Shown here one piece after another: positions 6,879 through 15,319 of a stretch of 61,522 nt of DNA. Positions within the stretch are counted from its first letter, which is position 1. Every line of letters starts with the position of its first letter. The stretch covers positions 1 through 61,522 of the forward strand of contig CASERQ010000006.1 in NCBI GenBank assembly GCA_949290395.1, given 5' to 3'. Both the position numbers and the translations under genes were made by a program. The stretch comes from an uncultured bacterium (GTDB lineage: Bacteria; Bacillota_I; Bacilli_A; RFN20; CAG-826). The notes beneath the pieces were generated by a model. It had not been told where the DNA came from, ran no database searches, and saw only the letters and a list, made by a program, of their open reading frames with translations.

Positions 6879-8745
6879 TGAAAAGAAGTTCAAAGAAGAA
6901 CTCCTTAATAACCCAAAAATTGAAAATAACTACGCTAAAATCATAGATAAAATTCATAAAGAAAATATTGAGATGCTCGAACCTGAATATTCTCTTTTTG
7001 ATAAATTTAAAGATATTTTAAGTAGTAAGAAAGTTAAAATTGGCGTTTTATCAACTGCTGGAATTTTAATTGTTGTTGGGGCAACTCTTGGCGGTTTATT
7101 ACCAAACCTTGGTGGACCTACGCCAACTGTTAAAGTGCCACCTACATTTTTAGGCATCTCTTTAAAGAAAGCTAGTGAGATACCAAACGAAGCTTTTAAT
7201 TTTAACTATAAAGATTTAGCTAATAATATTGAAATAGAAGAAAACGAAAAGATTGTTTTAGATCTTTCTTTTAATAACCCTGATAGTTTAGAGATTTCTT
7301 CATTTAAAATTTCAAGAAACGAAGAAGAAGCTACTGAATATACTGCTGAAGACTATTTAGAAGGCTCAAATTATTCCCACATTTATGTTGATGCTGGAAT
7401 TATGGATACAGATGAAGTTACTTTTAAAGTAAGCGATCTTCTTTATCTTGATGAAAATGGAGTTACAAATGATGTTTTAATTGAAGGAGAGACAAGTTTA
7501 GATTTGAAAGTTCCTGTGATCGACCCAATTCCTGATACAGACCCAGAACCAGATCCTAATCCTGAAGAGCCAGAGGAACCAGAAGAAGAATATCATGAGG
7601 CTGTTCTTACAAAGATAAATAGTGAAATCAATATTGATTCAGCAAAATACGATTTTAATTTAGTTGATGTTGATTCAACTTTAAGTAATGCAAAAGCTTA
7701 TCTATATGAAGGAAGTAATGAAATTGGAAATCAAGACATTACACTTTCTGAAAATTTTTCTGTAAGTTTTAATGGACTCACTGAAAATAAAGAATATCGA
7801 ATTCAAATTCAAGCCGATAAAGCTTTAAAAGATGGATCCACAAATAGAAACGCCCTTCTTTTCTCTGAAAGTTTTACAACGATTTCTTATTTTGATAGCT
7901 TTGACATTGAAGAAAGCTATACTTCGGCAAATTTAGTATTCACTAATTTAAGAGATGATGTAAGCATCGATAAAGTTGATGTTTATAGTGAAAATAGTAT
8001 TGTAAGTACTTTAGATGATATTACAGGAGATGAAGTTAGCATTCCTGATTTATTATCGAATCATGCATACGAATTACGTGCAACTTTATCAATAAACAAT
8101 GAACATCCATTAGAAATTAGAAGAACATTTAATACTTTAACTTATGATGTACCAACTTTTGAAATTGGTTCAGTAGTTCCAGGCGTGGATAGAGTAGATT
8201 TTACTTATAGAATTAATGACCCACATGATTTAGGCGATGTTACAAACGTTGAACTTTATAAAGGCGAAGAGTTTATAAAGAATACAACAGGATCATTTTT
8301 TGGGTCTCTTGAAGGCGGAACTTCTTATGTAATCAGAGTTACATATGAATATGATTTATTAGATGGAACAGGCCCAAAGATTATTACTGATAGCGAAATA
8401 TTCACTACACAGACTTTCTCTCTTTCAATTAGAGCTATAAGTACATCTGCTTCTTCTTCAGGTAATAGAGTAATTGTAGGGGCTTCTTATTATGTATCAA
8501 TTGCAATTAATAACGCTACTAGAGTAGAAGTTAAGACTTTTGTTATTAATGGAGAAAGTTATAATGCGGTTTTAACAAATCAATTTGAAAAAAATGAATA
8601 TCGTATTGATATGACAGCACCAAGTGAACCTTCTTTTGAAACTTTTGAGATTACAGGGTGCACTTATGAACTTAATGGCACAACTCATGATTATACGTTT
8701 GAAGAGCCTGGTAAATATCAACTTGAATTCTTCTATATGGGATAA
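6868..8745 (+). CDS. putative anti-sigma membrane protein with extracellular FN3-like repeats
   Basis: Residues 1-~55 are cytosolic and charged, ~57-80 form one transmembrane helix (VKIGVLSTAGILIVVGATLG), and the rest faces outward. A first beta-rich region (~95-220) is followed by a Pro/Asp/Glu linker (DTDPEPDPNPEEPEEPEEEY) and then about three ~95-residue fibronectin-III-like repeats (ending ~330, ~425, ~520) plus a C-terminal beta domain. The ribosome-binding site AAAGGAGG lies inside the end of the sigma gene and the genes overlap by 11 bases, so they are translationally coupled. No zinc-binding HxxxCxxC anti-sigma motif is present; the anti-sigma role rests on position and topology. Confidence 0.65.
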   Translation: MIFDEKKFKEELLNNPKIENNYAKIIDKIHKENIEMLEPEYSLFDKFKDILSSKKVKIGVLSTAGILIVVGATLGGLLPNLGGPTPTVKVPPTFLGISLKKASEIPNEAFNFNYKDLANNIEIEENEKIVLDLSFNNPDSLEISSFKISRNEEEATEYTAEDYLEGSNYSHIYVDAGIMDTDEVTFKVSDLLYLDENGVTNDVLIEGETSLDLKVPVIDPIPDTDPEPDPNPEEPEEPEEEYHEAVLTKINSEINIDSAKYDFNLVDVDSTLSNAKAYLYEGSNEIGNQDITLSENFSVSFNGLTENKEYRIQIQADKALKDGSTNRNALLFSESFTTISYFDSFDIEESYTSANLVFTNLRDDVSIDKVDVYSENSIVSTLDDITGDEVSIPDLLSNHAYELRATLSINNEHPLEIRRTFNTLTYDVPTFEIGSVVPGVDRVDFTYRINDPHDLGDVTNVELYKGEEFIKNTTGSFFGSLEGGTSYVIRVTYEYDLLDGTGPKIITDSEIFTTQTFSLSIRAISTSASSSGNRVIVGASYYVSIAINNATRVEVKTFVINGESYNAVLTNQFEKNEYRIDMTAPSEPSFETFEITGCTYELNGTTHDYTFEEPGKYQLEFFYMG

Positions 8746-8814
8746 TTGCCATATTTATCGATTTTTTTAATAATTTTATAACTCAAAAAAATTTTTTAAA
8801 AAATTTAAAATAAT

Positions 8815-8830
8815 GTGAAATATTTTTCAC
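8815..8830 (+). promoter_or_regulatory. small inverted repeat upstream of HTH gene
   Basis: GTGAAA-N4-TTTCAC lies 21 bases before the start of the small HTH gene. It could be an operator for that gene; a chance repeat in A/T-rich DNA is also possible. Confidence 0.3.
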
Positions 8831-8851
8831 CTTTTAGTTGTCTTTGTAAGT

Positions 8852-9076
8852 ATGAATACAAATATTGCAGTTTTAACTATTTTTAAAATGGTACTTAGAA
8901 GAGAAAAATTTAATACTAATGACCTTGTTAGGATTACAGGTTGTTCAAAAAGAACGTGTTTTCGTTACATTAAAGACATTAAACAGTTTGTAAAAGATAA
9001 CACACGTTACGAATTACATTATTCGGCCAAACTTAAGAGCTTTGTTTTAATTGAAGCAAAACCTAAAGCAAAGTAA
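8852..9076 (+). CDS. small helix-turn-helix protein
   Basis: 74 residues. FNTNDLVRITGCSKRTCFRY followed by IKDIKQFV is a winged-helix/HTH of the kind found at the N-terminus of DeoR and WYL-type regulators; the short tail (YSAKLKSFVLIE) completes the wing. There is no effector domain, so it is either a minimal DNA-binding protein or what remains of a longer regulator. No clear ribosome-binding site precedes the ATG. It lies between the sigma/anti-sigma pair and the serpin gene, on the same strand but with its own spacing. Confidence 0.6.
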   Translation: MNTNIAVLTIFKMVLRREKFNTNDLVRITGCSKRTCFRYIKDIKQFVKDNTRYELHYSAKLKSFVLIEAKPKAK

Positions 9077-9098
9077 CTTTTTTATCCTCCTAACAAAT

Positions 9099-9126
9099 TG
9101 GGTTGACTTGCTAAACCCCAATTTTT
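9099..9126 (+). terminator. intrinsic terminator after small HTH gene
   Basis: AAATTGGG and CCCAATTT pair around a ~13-base loop and run into a T tract ending near 9127, directly upstream of the serpin promoter. Confidence 0.65.
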
Positions 9127-9132
9127 TAGTTG

Positions 9133-9141
9133 TGCTATAAT
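9133..9141 (+). promoter_or_regulatory. extended -10 promoter of serpin gene
   Basis: TGCTATAAT is a perfect extended -10 box. The start of transcription near 9148 precedes TGAGG (9151-9155) and ATG 9163. Confidence 0.7.
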
Positions 9142-9162
9142 GATAAAAACTGAGGTAGAGTT

Positions 9163-10473
9163 ATGCTTTTTAAAAGATCATTTAAAGTTTTAACGATTTT
9201 TTCGACGTTCTTACTAACATTATCTTCTTGCTCAGGAGGCAATGCTAAACTTTTGTTTGAAGCGAAAAAAGAAAACGAACATCTTTCAACTAATTTAGAT
9301 TTTGATAAAGGATATTTAAAAATTTTAGAAAGTGTAAATAGTTTTTCGAGTAAAGTCTCTCCTTTAACTTATGATAATTATGCAAGAGACAAAAACGAAA
9401 ACTTTGTTTGCTCACCTATTTCTATTTATATGGCTTTATCGATGGCTCAAGAAGCAGGGCTTAATGAAACTCGTGAAGAGATTCTAGACTCATTAGAAAT
9501 AGATCATGAAACATTGAAATCTCGTTTTAATGATCTTTATAGTGATTTAATTTATGAAACAGAAACTGCCAAATTAAATCTCACGAATTCCATTTGGCTT
9601 ACCTCAAATTTAGAATATAAAGATGAAGGATTAAAAAATTTAGCTTCTTTTTATAACACTGATTCATATCAAGCTGATTTTTTAAATGACAATAAAGGCG
9701 CTAATGAAGCAATTAGATATTATATTAAAGAAAAAACAAATGATTTAATTGATATTAATTTGAATGCGCCTGATGTCACAACATATATCTTGCTAAACAC
9801 CTTATACTTAAAAGATAATTGGCTCGAATTTGGCGAAGAATTAGACTATTATCCTAATAAAGTCGCTTTTAAAAATTATGATGGGACAACAAGTAATGTC
9901 CAATTATTAGAACATGGTTACCAATTCGGTGCGATCTATGATGGCGGTGATTTTAAAGCCGTAAGAATTACAACAGATGCTAATTACACTCTTAAATTTA
10001 TAGTTCCAGATAAAGGAGTTGACGTTAAAGATGTTTTTAACGAAGCAAATTTAAAATATTTAAATAACGTTTCAAATGAACCTTTTGATGGTTATGATAA
10101 AAAAACTAATACATACTATTATACAAACGTTATTTTTCCAGAATTCGAGGCAAGTTTTAACGATAATATCAAAGGAATGTTAATTAATGATTTAAATATC
10201 AAATCTTTATTTGAGCAAAAAGTTGGCGAATCTACTATTTTAGCGGATAATATCGTGAATTATTGTAGTGAGGTTCGTCACGTTTCTAAATTAAAGGTCG
10301 ATAAAAAAGGGATTGAAGGAGCGGCGATTACAGCGATAATAATGGCTGGGAGTGCAGAACTAGAACCAAAAAATGAAGTCTTTCAAGACTTTATTGTAGA
10401 TAGAGCGTTTGGCTTCACTTTAACTGATTCTAGTGGCATTAATTTATTTAGTGGAATAGTTAAAAACGTATAA
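9163..10473 (+). CDS. serpin-family protease inhibitor, lipoprotein
   Basis: Signal peptide with lipobox LSSC (Cys23) predicts a membrane-anchored surface protein. The serpin fold is recognisable from FVCSPISIYMALSMAQEA, from LNTLYLKDNW, and from the C-terminal block DRAFGFTLTDSSGINLFSG. Serpins trap serine or cysteine proteases by insertion of a cleaved reactive loop. The hinge KKGIEGAAITA (residues ~381-391) fits the inhibitory pattern of small residues at P12-P9, though P14 is Ile rather than Thr/Ser. Counting from P15 Gly, P1 falls at about Ser397 (GSAE), which would suit an elastase- or subtilisin-like protease; P1 by counting is approximate. Gut bifidobacterial serpins inhibit host elastases, a plausible parallel. 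Confidence 0.9.
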   Translation: MLFKRSFKVLTIFSTFLLTLSSCSGGNAKLLFEAKKENEHLSTNLDFDKGYLKILESVNSFSSKVSPLTYDNYARDKNENFVCSPISIYMALSMAQEAGLNETREEILDSLEIDHETLKSRFNDLYSDLIYETETAKLNLTNSIWLTSNLEYKDEGLKNLASFYNTDSYQADFLNDNKGANEAIRYYIKEKTNDLIDINLNAPDVTTYILLNTLYLKDNWLEFGEELDYYPNKVAFKNYDGTTSNVQLLEHGYQFGAIYDGGDFKAVRITTDANYTLKFIVPDKGVDVKDVFNEANLKYLNNVSNEPFDGYDKKTNTYYYTNVIFPEFEASFNDNIKGMLINDLNIKSLFEQKVGESTILADNIVNYCSEVRHVSKLKVDKKGIEGAAITAIIMAGSAELEPKNEVFQDFIVDRAFGFTLTDSSGINLFSGIVKNV

Positions 10474-10556
10474 AATAATTTGGTTTTGCAAGGTTATTTT
10501 ATAACATTATAAAGTGTTACTTTTTAAAATACGTATTTTTTATAGCGATAAAGTTT

Positions 10557-10584
10557 TTGCTATAGACTTTATTAATGCTATAAT
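10557..10584 (+). promoter_or_regulatory. promoter of HTH membrane protein
   Basis: -35 TTGCTA (10557-10562), 16-base spacer, extended -10 TGC+TATAAT (10576-10584). GAGG at 10590-10593 and ATG at 10599 follow directly. Confidence 0.65.
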
Positions 10585-10598
10585 TTTTTGAGGAAATT

Positions 10599-11189
10599 AT
10601 GACACTCGGTGAAAAAGTTAAAAGTTTAAGAAATGAAGCTAATCTATCGCTTGAAGATATAGCAACTAAAACAAATATTAAAGAAAAGAAATTAAAAAAA
10701 CTTGAAAGAAATCTTTATATTCCTGATCGCGAAGAAATCCAAAAAATCGCGTATGTTTTTAATTTAGAAGAAAAAGAATTAATGGATGAAGAAACAATAA
10801 AAGATACTTCAAGGACAGAAGTATCAATTTCGCCTTATAACTTTATATTTTGGGTGATGAATCTTATTGTTTTTCTTTTCTTTTTAATAGTCGCTTTTAT
10901 TCCTTCGCTTGCTGTAAATGTTAACGAAAATTCATTACTTTATAGTTTTGATTCCTTATTAATGCATTTTGGAAACCCACTAATAAGAATTACTTATCCT
11001 TTTTCAGTTGTTGGGTTCATCATCTCATCTCTTTTAATCATTCAAAGATATTTTAAAAAGATTAATCTTAGCGAAAGAGCGATACAAATTTTAAATTTAG
11101 CTTTACTTTTAATTTTGATACTTGTTGTTGTAACAATTTTTACTGTAATTATTGTTTATCAAGTTAATTTTGTAGATATCGTGATTTAA
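10599..11189 (+). CDS. XRE-type HTH domain fused to three-helix membrane protein
   Basis: Residues 1-~65 are a Cro/CI-type helix-turn-helix (LGEKVKSLRNEANLSLEDIA, then LERNLYIPDREEIQKIA). After a short linker come about three transmembrane segments (~85-108, ~130-152, ~165-192). Proteins with a cytosolic XRE domain tethered to a membrane bundle occur widely in Bacillota and are mostly uncharacterised; a membrane-signal-dependent regulator is the usual guess. It ends 11 bases before the first M18 aminopeptidase, whose GGAGGG ribosome-binding site follows at once, so co-transcription is likely. Confidence 0.75.
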   Translation: MTLGEKVKSLRNEANLSLEDIATKTNIKEKKLKKLERNLYIPDREEIQKIAYVFNLEEKELMDEETIKDTSRTEVSISPYNFIFWVMNLIVFLFFLIVAFIPSLAVNVNENSLLYSFDSLLMHFGNPLIRITYPFSVVGFIISSLLIIQRYFKKINLSERAIQILNLALLLILILVVVTIFTVIIVYQVNFVDIVI

Positions 11190-11199
11190 GGAGGGAAAA

Positions 11200-12525
11200 A
11201 TGGAAAGTACATTAAACAATGAATTAATTGATTTTTTAAATCGAGCTCATAATGAATATTTAGCAACTTATGAGATTAAAAATATTTTACTTGAAAATGA
11301 TTTTGAAGAAGTTAAAGAAAATGAAGTTTGGAATTTAAAACCTAATTCAAAATATTTTTTAACACGTAACGATAATTCTTGCATTGCCTTCATTACACCT
11401 TCAAAAGTCCGCAAAAATCAATTATTTTTTAAAATTATTTCGTCTCATCTTGATTCGCCTTGCTTAAAACTTAAGTCAAATTCAATTATTTTAGATAGTA
11501 GTTCTAATTTAGAAAAACATCGTATTGAAGTTTATGGAGGATTAATCAGACAAAGTTTTGTTGACCGCCCACTAGGACTTGCTGGTAGAGTTGTTGTAAA
11601 AACTAATAATGGCATTGAATCAAGAATTTTTGATTCTTGTAAAGCAATTGCAATTATTCCAAATGTTGCAATTCACCAAAACCGTGAAATTAATGATGGC
11701 TTCAAATATAATCCTCATGTTGATCTTTTACCTATTGTAGGAGGTGCTGAAACTATCGAACCACTTTTAGATTCTTATATAAAGGATAAATTTAAAGATG
11801 TAGGTGAAGTTTTAAGTTACGATTTATATTTTTATAACTTTGATAAAGCCCAACATATAGGAATTAATGATGATTTTATTAGCGGAGCTAAAGAAGATGA
11901 CTTAGCTAACGCATTTTTATCTTTAAAAGCATTACTTGAAACGAGCAGAAAAGAAGAAGATCCTTCAATTTTAGTTTCAGCTTTCTTCAATAATGAAGAA
12001 ACAGGTTCATTATCTTTTTCAGGAGCAGATAGTGATTTACTTGAAAACACTTTAAAAAGAATTGGACTTTCTTTTGATTTAAATGAAGAAGAATATTTAA
12101 TTTCGCTTAAAAAATCTTTTGCTTTAAGCGCGGATAATGGACATGCAGTTCACCCATATCATCCAGAACTTAGTGATGATATTAATAAATGTCAGTTAAA
12201 TAAAGGCCCAATGATTAAGTTTAATTCCAACATGGCTTATACAAGTGATGCACTTACTTCCTCATTTGTAATTTCTTTATGTAAAAAATGTGGAGTTAAA
12301 TACCAAGTTTTCCATAATAGAAGTGATCAAAGAGGTGGTTCAACCTTAGGTAATATTTCAATTTCTCATCTTTCAATTTTAACTTGTGATATTGGATTAC
12401 CTCAACTTGCGATGCATTCCTCTTTTGAAACAATGGGAAGCGAAGATACAATGATGATGCTTAAATTAATGAGTGCTTTTTATCAAACAAATTTCCGTGT
12501 TGATAATGGCGTTATCTATATATAA
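11200..12525 (+). CDS. apeB: M18 family aminopeptidase (ApeB/aspartyl aminopeptidase type)
   Basis: A dinuclear zinc exopeptidase that removes N-terminal (often acidic) residues from peptides in the cytosol. The metal and catalytic motifs are in order: HLDSPCLKLK (first His ligand), GAKEDDLANA (bridging Asp), NNEETGS (catalytic Glu pair), ALSADNGHAVHP (Asp), and AMHSSFETMG near the C-terminus (last His). At 441 residues it is of normal length. No signal peptide. It is followed after ~80 bases by a second, divergent M18 enzyme with its own promoter-like sequence. Confidence 0.93.
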   Translation: MESTLNNELIDFLNRAHNEYLATYEIKNILLENDFEEVKENEVWNLKPNSKYFLTRNDNSCIAFITPSKVRKNQLFFKIISSHLDSPCLKLKSNSIILDSSSNLEKHRIEVYGGLIRQSFVDRPLGLAGRVVVKTNNGIESRIFDSCKAIAIIPNVAIHQNREINDGFKYNPHVDLLPIVGGAETIEPLLDSYIKDKFKDVGEVLSYDLYFYNFDKAQHIGINDDFISGAKEDDLANAFLSLKALLETSRKEEDPSILVSAFFNNEETGSLSFSGADSDLLENTLKRIGLSFDLNEEEYLISLKKSFALSADNGHAVHPYHPELSDDINKCQLNKGPMIKFNSNMAYTSDALTSSFVISLCKKCGVKYQVFHNRSDQRGGSTLGNISISHLSILTCDIGLPQLAMHSSFETMGSEDTMMMLKLMSAFYQTNFRVDNGVIYI

Positions 12526-12570
12526 AGATAATAGGTAATTTTTTTATCATTTTTAAAGACAAAAAAATTT

Positions 12571-12583
12571 TATAATTTATAAT
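12571..12583 (+). promoter_or_regulatory. tandem TATAAT boxes before second M18 gene
   Basis: TATAAT occurs at 12571-12576 and again at 12578-12583, 20-35 bases before the start codon. The first is better placed relative to GGAGG (12592-12596). No good -35. Confidence 0.4.
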
Positions 12584-12604
12584 TTCTTGTTGGAGGTAAT
12601 GGTT

Positions 12605-13972
12605 ATGTATAACAAATATGCTTATGAAAAATATAGTGGAGACAAAAACATTGAATTAGAAAAATTTTCTAAAGATTATATTGATTTCCTTTCTGTTTCT
12701 AAAACAGAACGTATTTTTACTAAAAATTCTGTAAAGCTTGCTGAAGAATTTGGCTTTAAAAATATTAATGAAGTTAAATCTTTAAAAGCTGGGGACAAAG
12801 TTTATTCGGTTAATAGAGGAAAAAACGTTGCTCTTTTTGTTATTGGTAAGGAAGATTTAGTAAATGGTATCAATATTTTAGGAGCTCACATTGATTCACC
12901 TCGTTTAGATATCAAACAAAATCCTTTATATGAATCAACAAACTTTGCACTTTTAGATACTCACTATTATGGTGGAGTAAAAAAATATCAATGGGTTACA
13001 ATTCCACTTGCTTTATATGGAACCGTTTATAAAAAAGATGGAAGCGAAGTTGAAATTGCAATTGGCGATAAAGAAGGTGATCCAGTTTTTGGAATTAGTG
13101 ATTTATTAATTCACCTTTCTGGTGATCAACTTCAAAAAACAGCTGCAAAAGTTATCGAAGGCGAAGATTTAGATCTTACTGTTGGCTCTTTGCCAATCAA
13201 AGATGGCGAAAAAGATTCTGTTAAAGCAAACATCTTAAGAATCTTAAAAGAAAACTATGCAATTGAAGAAGATGATTTTGCAAGTGCTGAACTTGAAGTA
13301 GTTCCAGCTGGAAGAGCTAGAGAATATGGTCTAGACAGAAGCATGATTGCTGGTTATGGGCATGATGATAAAGTTTGTGCTTATACTTCTTTAAGAGCGA
13401 TTCTTGAAACAAGTGCTCCAGAAAGAACAGCTTGTTGCATCTTAGTTGATAAAGAAGAAATTGGTTCAGTTGGAGCAACTGGTGCTCAATCAAGATATTT
13501 TGAAAACTTAATAGCAGAAGTTATGAACTTAAAAGGAGAATATTCTGAACTTGCTTTAAGAAGATGCTTAACAAATTCAAGAATGTTATCAAGTGATGTT
13601 TCAGCTGGAGTTGATCCATTATTCCTTGGCGTTAATGAACTCAAAAATAGTGCATATTTAAATAAAGGTATTGTCTTTAATAAATATACTGGTGCAAGAG
13701 GAAAGAGCGGATGTAATGATGCTTCTCCAAAATTCATTGCTCATTTAAGAAATATTCTTGATGAAGATGGTGTATATTATCAAACAGCCGAACTTGGAAA
13801 AGTTGATCAAGGAGGCGGCGGAACAATCGCTTATATCCTTGCAAACTTAAATATGGATGTAATTGATGCAGGAATTGCAGTCTTAAATATGCATGCTCCT
13901 ATGGAAATAGTAAGTAAGATTGATGTTTATGAAGCCTATCTTGCTTATAAAACATTCTTAATTAAAGGTTAA
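12605..13972 (+). CDS. M18 family aminopeptidase, second paralogue
   Basis: The start at 12605 is preferred because GGAGG at 12592-12596 then has an 8-base spacing; the ATG at 12599 would be only 2 bases away. Metal and catalytic motifs: GAHIDSPRLD, GYGHDDKVCAYTSL, DKEEIGSVGATGAQS (catalytic Glu pair), SSDVSAGVDP and LNMHAPMEIVSK. This is the ~460-residue clade found in Clostridia and Thermotoga-like genomes, clearly different in sequence from the enzyme encoded upstream. Two M18 enzymes side by side suggest strong use of peptides as nutrients. Closed by the terminator at 13980-14019. Confidence 0.93.
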   Translation: MYNKYAYEKYSGDKNIELEKFSKDYIDFLSVSKTERIFTKNSVKLAEEFGFKNINEVKSLKAGDKVYSVNRGKNVALFVIGKEDLVNGINILGAHIDSPRLDIKQNPLYESTNFALLDTHYYGGVKKYQWVTIPLALYGTVYKKDGSEVEIAIGDKEGDPVFGISDLLIHLSGDQLQKTAAKVIEGEDLDLTVGSLPIKDGEKDSVKANILRILKENYAIEEDDFASAELEVVPAGRAREYGLDRSMIAGYGHDDKVCAYTSLRAILETSAPERTACCILVDKEEIGSVGATGAQSRYFENLIAEVMNLKGEYSELALRRCLTNSRMLSSDVSAGVDPLFLGVNELKNSAYLNKGIVFNKYTGARGKSGCNDASPKFIAHLRNILDEDGVYYQTAELGKVDQGGGGTIAYILANLNMDVIDAGIAVLNMHAPMEIVSKIDVYEAYLAYKTFLIKG

Positions 13973-13979
13973 TGAAATT

Positions 13980-14019
13980 AAAAAATCAGACAGTCTTAAA
14001 AAGATTTGTCTGATTTTTT
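13980..14019 (+). terminator. intrinsic terminator after M18 gene
   Basis: AAAAAATCAGACA (13980-13992) pairs with TGTCTGATTTTTT (14007-14019), with a run of T continuing to 14020. Confidence 0.9.
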
Positions 14020-14057
14020 TATTAAGAGCTGAAAATTTATATTCCTAAAGAAAATAA

Positions 14058-14080
14058 AAATCCCTGCTAAACAGGGATTT
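14058..14080 (-). terminator. terminator of tRNA-Val (minus strand)
   Basis: AAATCCCTG and CAGGGATTT pair around a 5-base loop. On the minus strand the stem is followed by TTTATTTTC, just downstream of tRNA-Val. Confidence 0.85.
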
Positions 14081-14091
14081 AATTTTTAATT

Positions 14092-14167
14092 TGGTGGGTA
14101 CTATAGGGATCGAACCTATGACCTTCTGTACGTCAAACAGATGCTCTCCCAGCTGAGCTAAATACCC
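14092..14167 (-). tRNA. tRNA-Val (anticodon GAC), CCA encoded
   Basis: The reverse strand folds as a 76-base cloverleaf: acceptor GGGTATT/AGTACCC (one G-T pair), D arm GCTC/GAGC, anticodon stem TCTGT/ACAGA with loop TTGACGT (anticodon GAC, reads GUC/GUU), T arm ATAGG-TTCGATC-CCTAT, and an encoded CCA at 14092-14094. It has its own promoter and terminator, so it is a single-gene unit. The ~440-base gap between M18 and the CvpA-like gene otherwise holds only these signals and A/T-rich DNA. Confidence 0.95.
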
Positions 14168-14178
14168 AACGCCTGTAT

Positions 14179-14207
14179 ATAATATCATAGGGGCAGAAGC
14201 CTTGCAA
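14179..14207 (-). promoter_or_regulatory. promoter of tRNA-Val
   Basis: On the minus strand: -35 TTGCAA (14202-14207), 17-base spacer, -10 TATTAT (14179-14184), 11 bases before the mature tRNA. An A/T-rich stretch lies upstream of the -35. Confidence 0.75.
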
Positions 14208-14412
14208 GAAAAAATTAAAAAAATTTTTAAAATATTTTTTGACTGTGTGAAAGTTTTAACACCCTAATTTTTCAAGAATTTTTAGCTCATATTCACTAAT
14301 TTTTTTATTTTTGAGAAAAATGCCCGAAAATAACCTTTTTACATAAAAAAAGTTTTAAAAACTCATTTTTTTTCTTTATTTTTTCTAAATCAAACAATAA
14401 AATATAGTTAAT

Positions 14413-15300
14413 ATGATCAACGTAGATCTAATTTTAATAATATGTGTCTGCCTTGGTTTTTTAGGAGGCATCATTCGAGGTTGGTGGAGAAGCTTTATTG
14501 GCGCTCTTGTTTTAGTTGCTGTAACAGGCATTCTTTACTTTGGTCTTTATGACTTTGCATGGCAATGGATGCAATATGATAGCCTCGAATTCCTTGCAAA
14601 AACCTTTAATTTTGATTTATCTTACACGATTGAAGAGTTTGGACTCACAATCAGATTGACCAATTTTAAAGATACATTCTTATATTTACAAAACGTTGGT
14701 TTAGATCCTGTTTTATTAAATGCTACTAGTGAAGGTGTTTCAAAATCACTTGTTGGTATTGTTGGATTTTTAATTATCGTTCTTGGATCATTCTTATTTT
14801 CCATTATTCTTTATTGGGTACTCCTTAAATGGATTATGCCTAAAAAACTTAGAAAAAAGGGTTTATTTTCCCGCTTAATTGGTGGAATTATTGGTGCAGT
14901 TGAACTTGGTGCAATTTGCTTAATATTCCTTCAATTCACAGGAAATTTAATCGTACCACTTGAAAACGTAATTCTTCCAGAACTTACAAATAAAGAAAGC
15001 GAACTTTATCAATTATTAATTTCAGCTCAAATCGCAGTTAGCGATATTGATATGATTGTGAACATTTTGACTAATGTTAGTAAATTCTTAAATCCTATTT
15101 CTCAAGAATCTAATATTGTCAGAGCGCTTTATGAAAATTTAAACAATATGGGACTAAGTCCTTTCAATACAATTTCTGTTAACGTTATTGATGAAAACGG
15201 TGCAAAAGTTGAAATTCCATTCAAGGATGCTTTCACCGATATGCTTGATAACTTAGTAGAAGTTGGAGTTGGAAAACTGAATACCTTATTGGGAGCTTAA
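14413..15300 (+). CDS. CvpA-like membrane protein
   Basis: Four or so hydrophobic segments (~4-42, ~105-140, ~150-180). The opening, GFLGGIIRGWWRSFIGALVL, is the hallmark of the CvpA (colicin V production) family, and GLFSRLIGGIIGAVELGAI resembles its last conserved helix pair. At 295 residues it is longer than classical CvpA (~160-180) because of an extracellular loop (~45-100) and a C-terminal domain. Function in this family is unclear, with links to envelope integrity. It is the first gene of an apparent three-gene operon with the two large proteins that follow. There is no ribosome-binding site; -10-like boxes at 14398-14408 sit 5-10 bases before the ATG. Confidence 0.65.
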   Translation: MINVDLILIICVCLGFLGGIIRGWWRSFIGALVLVAVTGILYFGLYDFAWQWMQYDSLEFLAKTFNFDLSYTIEEFGLTIRLTNFKDTFLYLQNVGLDPVLLNATSEGVSKSLVGIVGFLIIVLGSFLFSIILYWVLLKWIMPKKLRKKGLFSRLIGGIIGAVELGAICLIFLQFTGNLIVPLENVILPELTNKESELYQLLISAQIAVSDIDMIVNILTNVSKFLNPISQESNIVRALYENLNNMGLSPFNTISVNVIDENGAKVEIPFKDAFTDMLDNLVEVGVGKLNTLLGA

Positions 15301-15319
15301 TACGGGGGAGGGACCTAAC

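Noticed and set aside
10469-10503. Terminator after the serpin gene
   Set aside because: TATAAAATAA/TTATTTTATA is a perfect repeat but purely A/T, overlaps the stop codon and lacks a T tract, so it is weaker than the other terminators and was not called.
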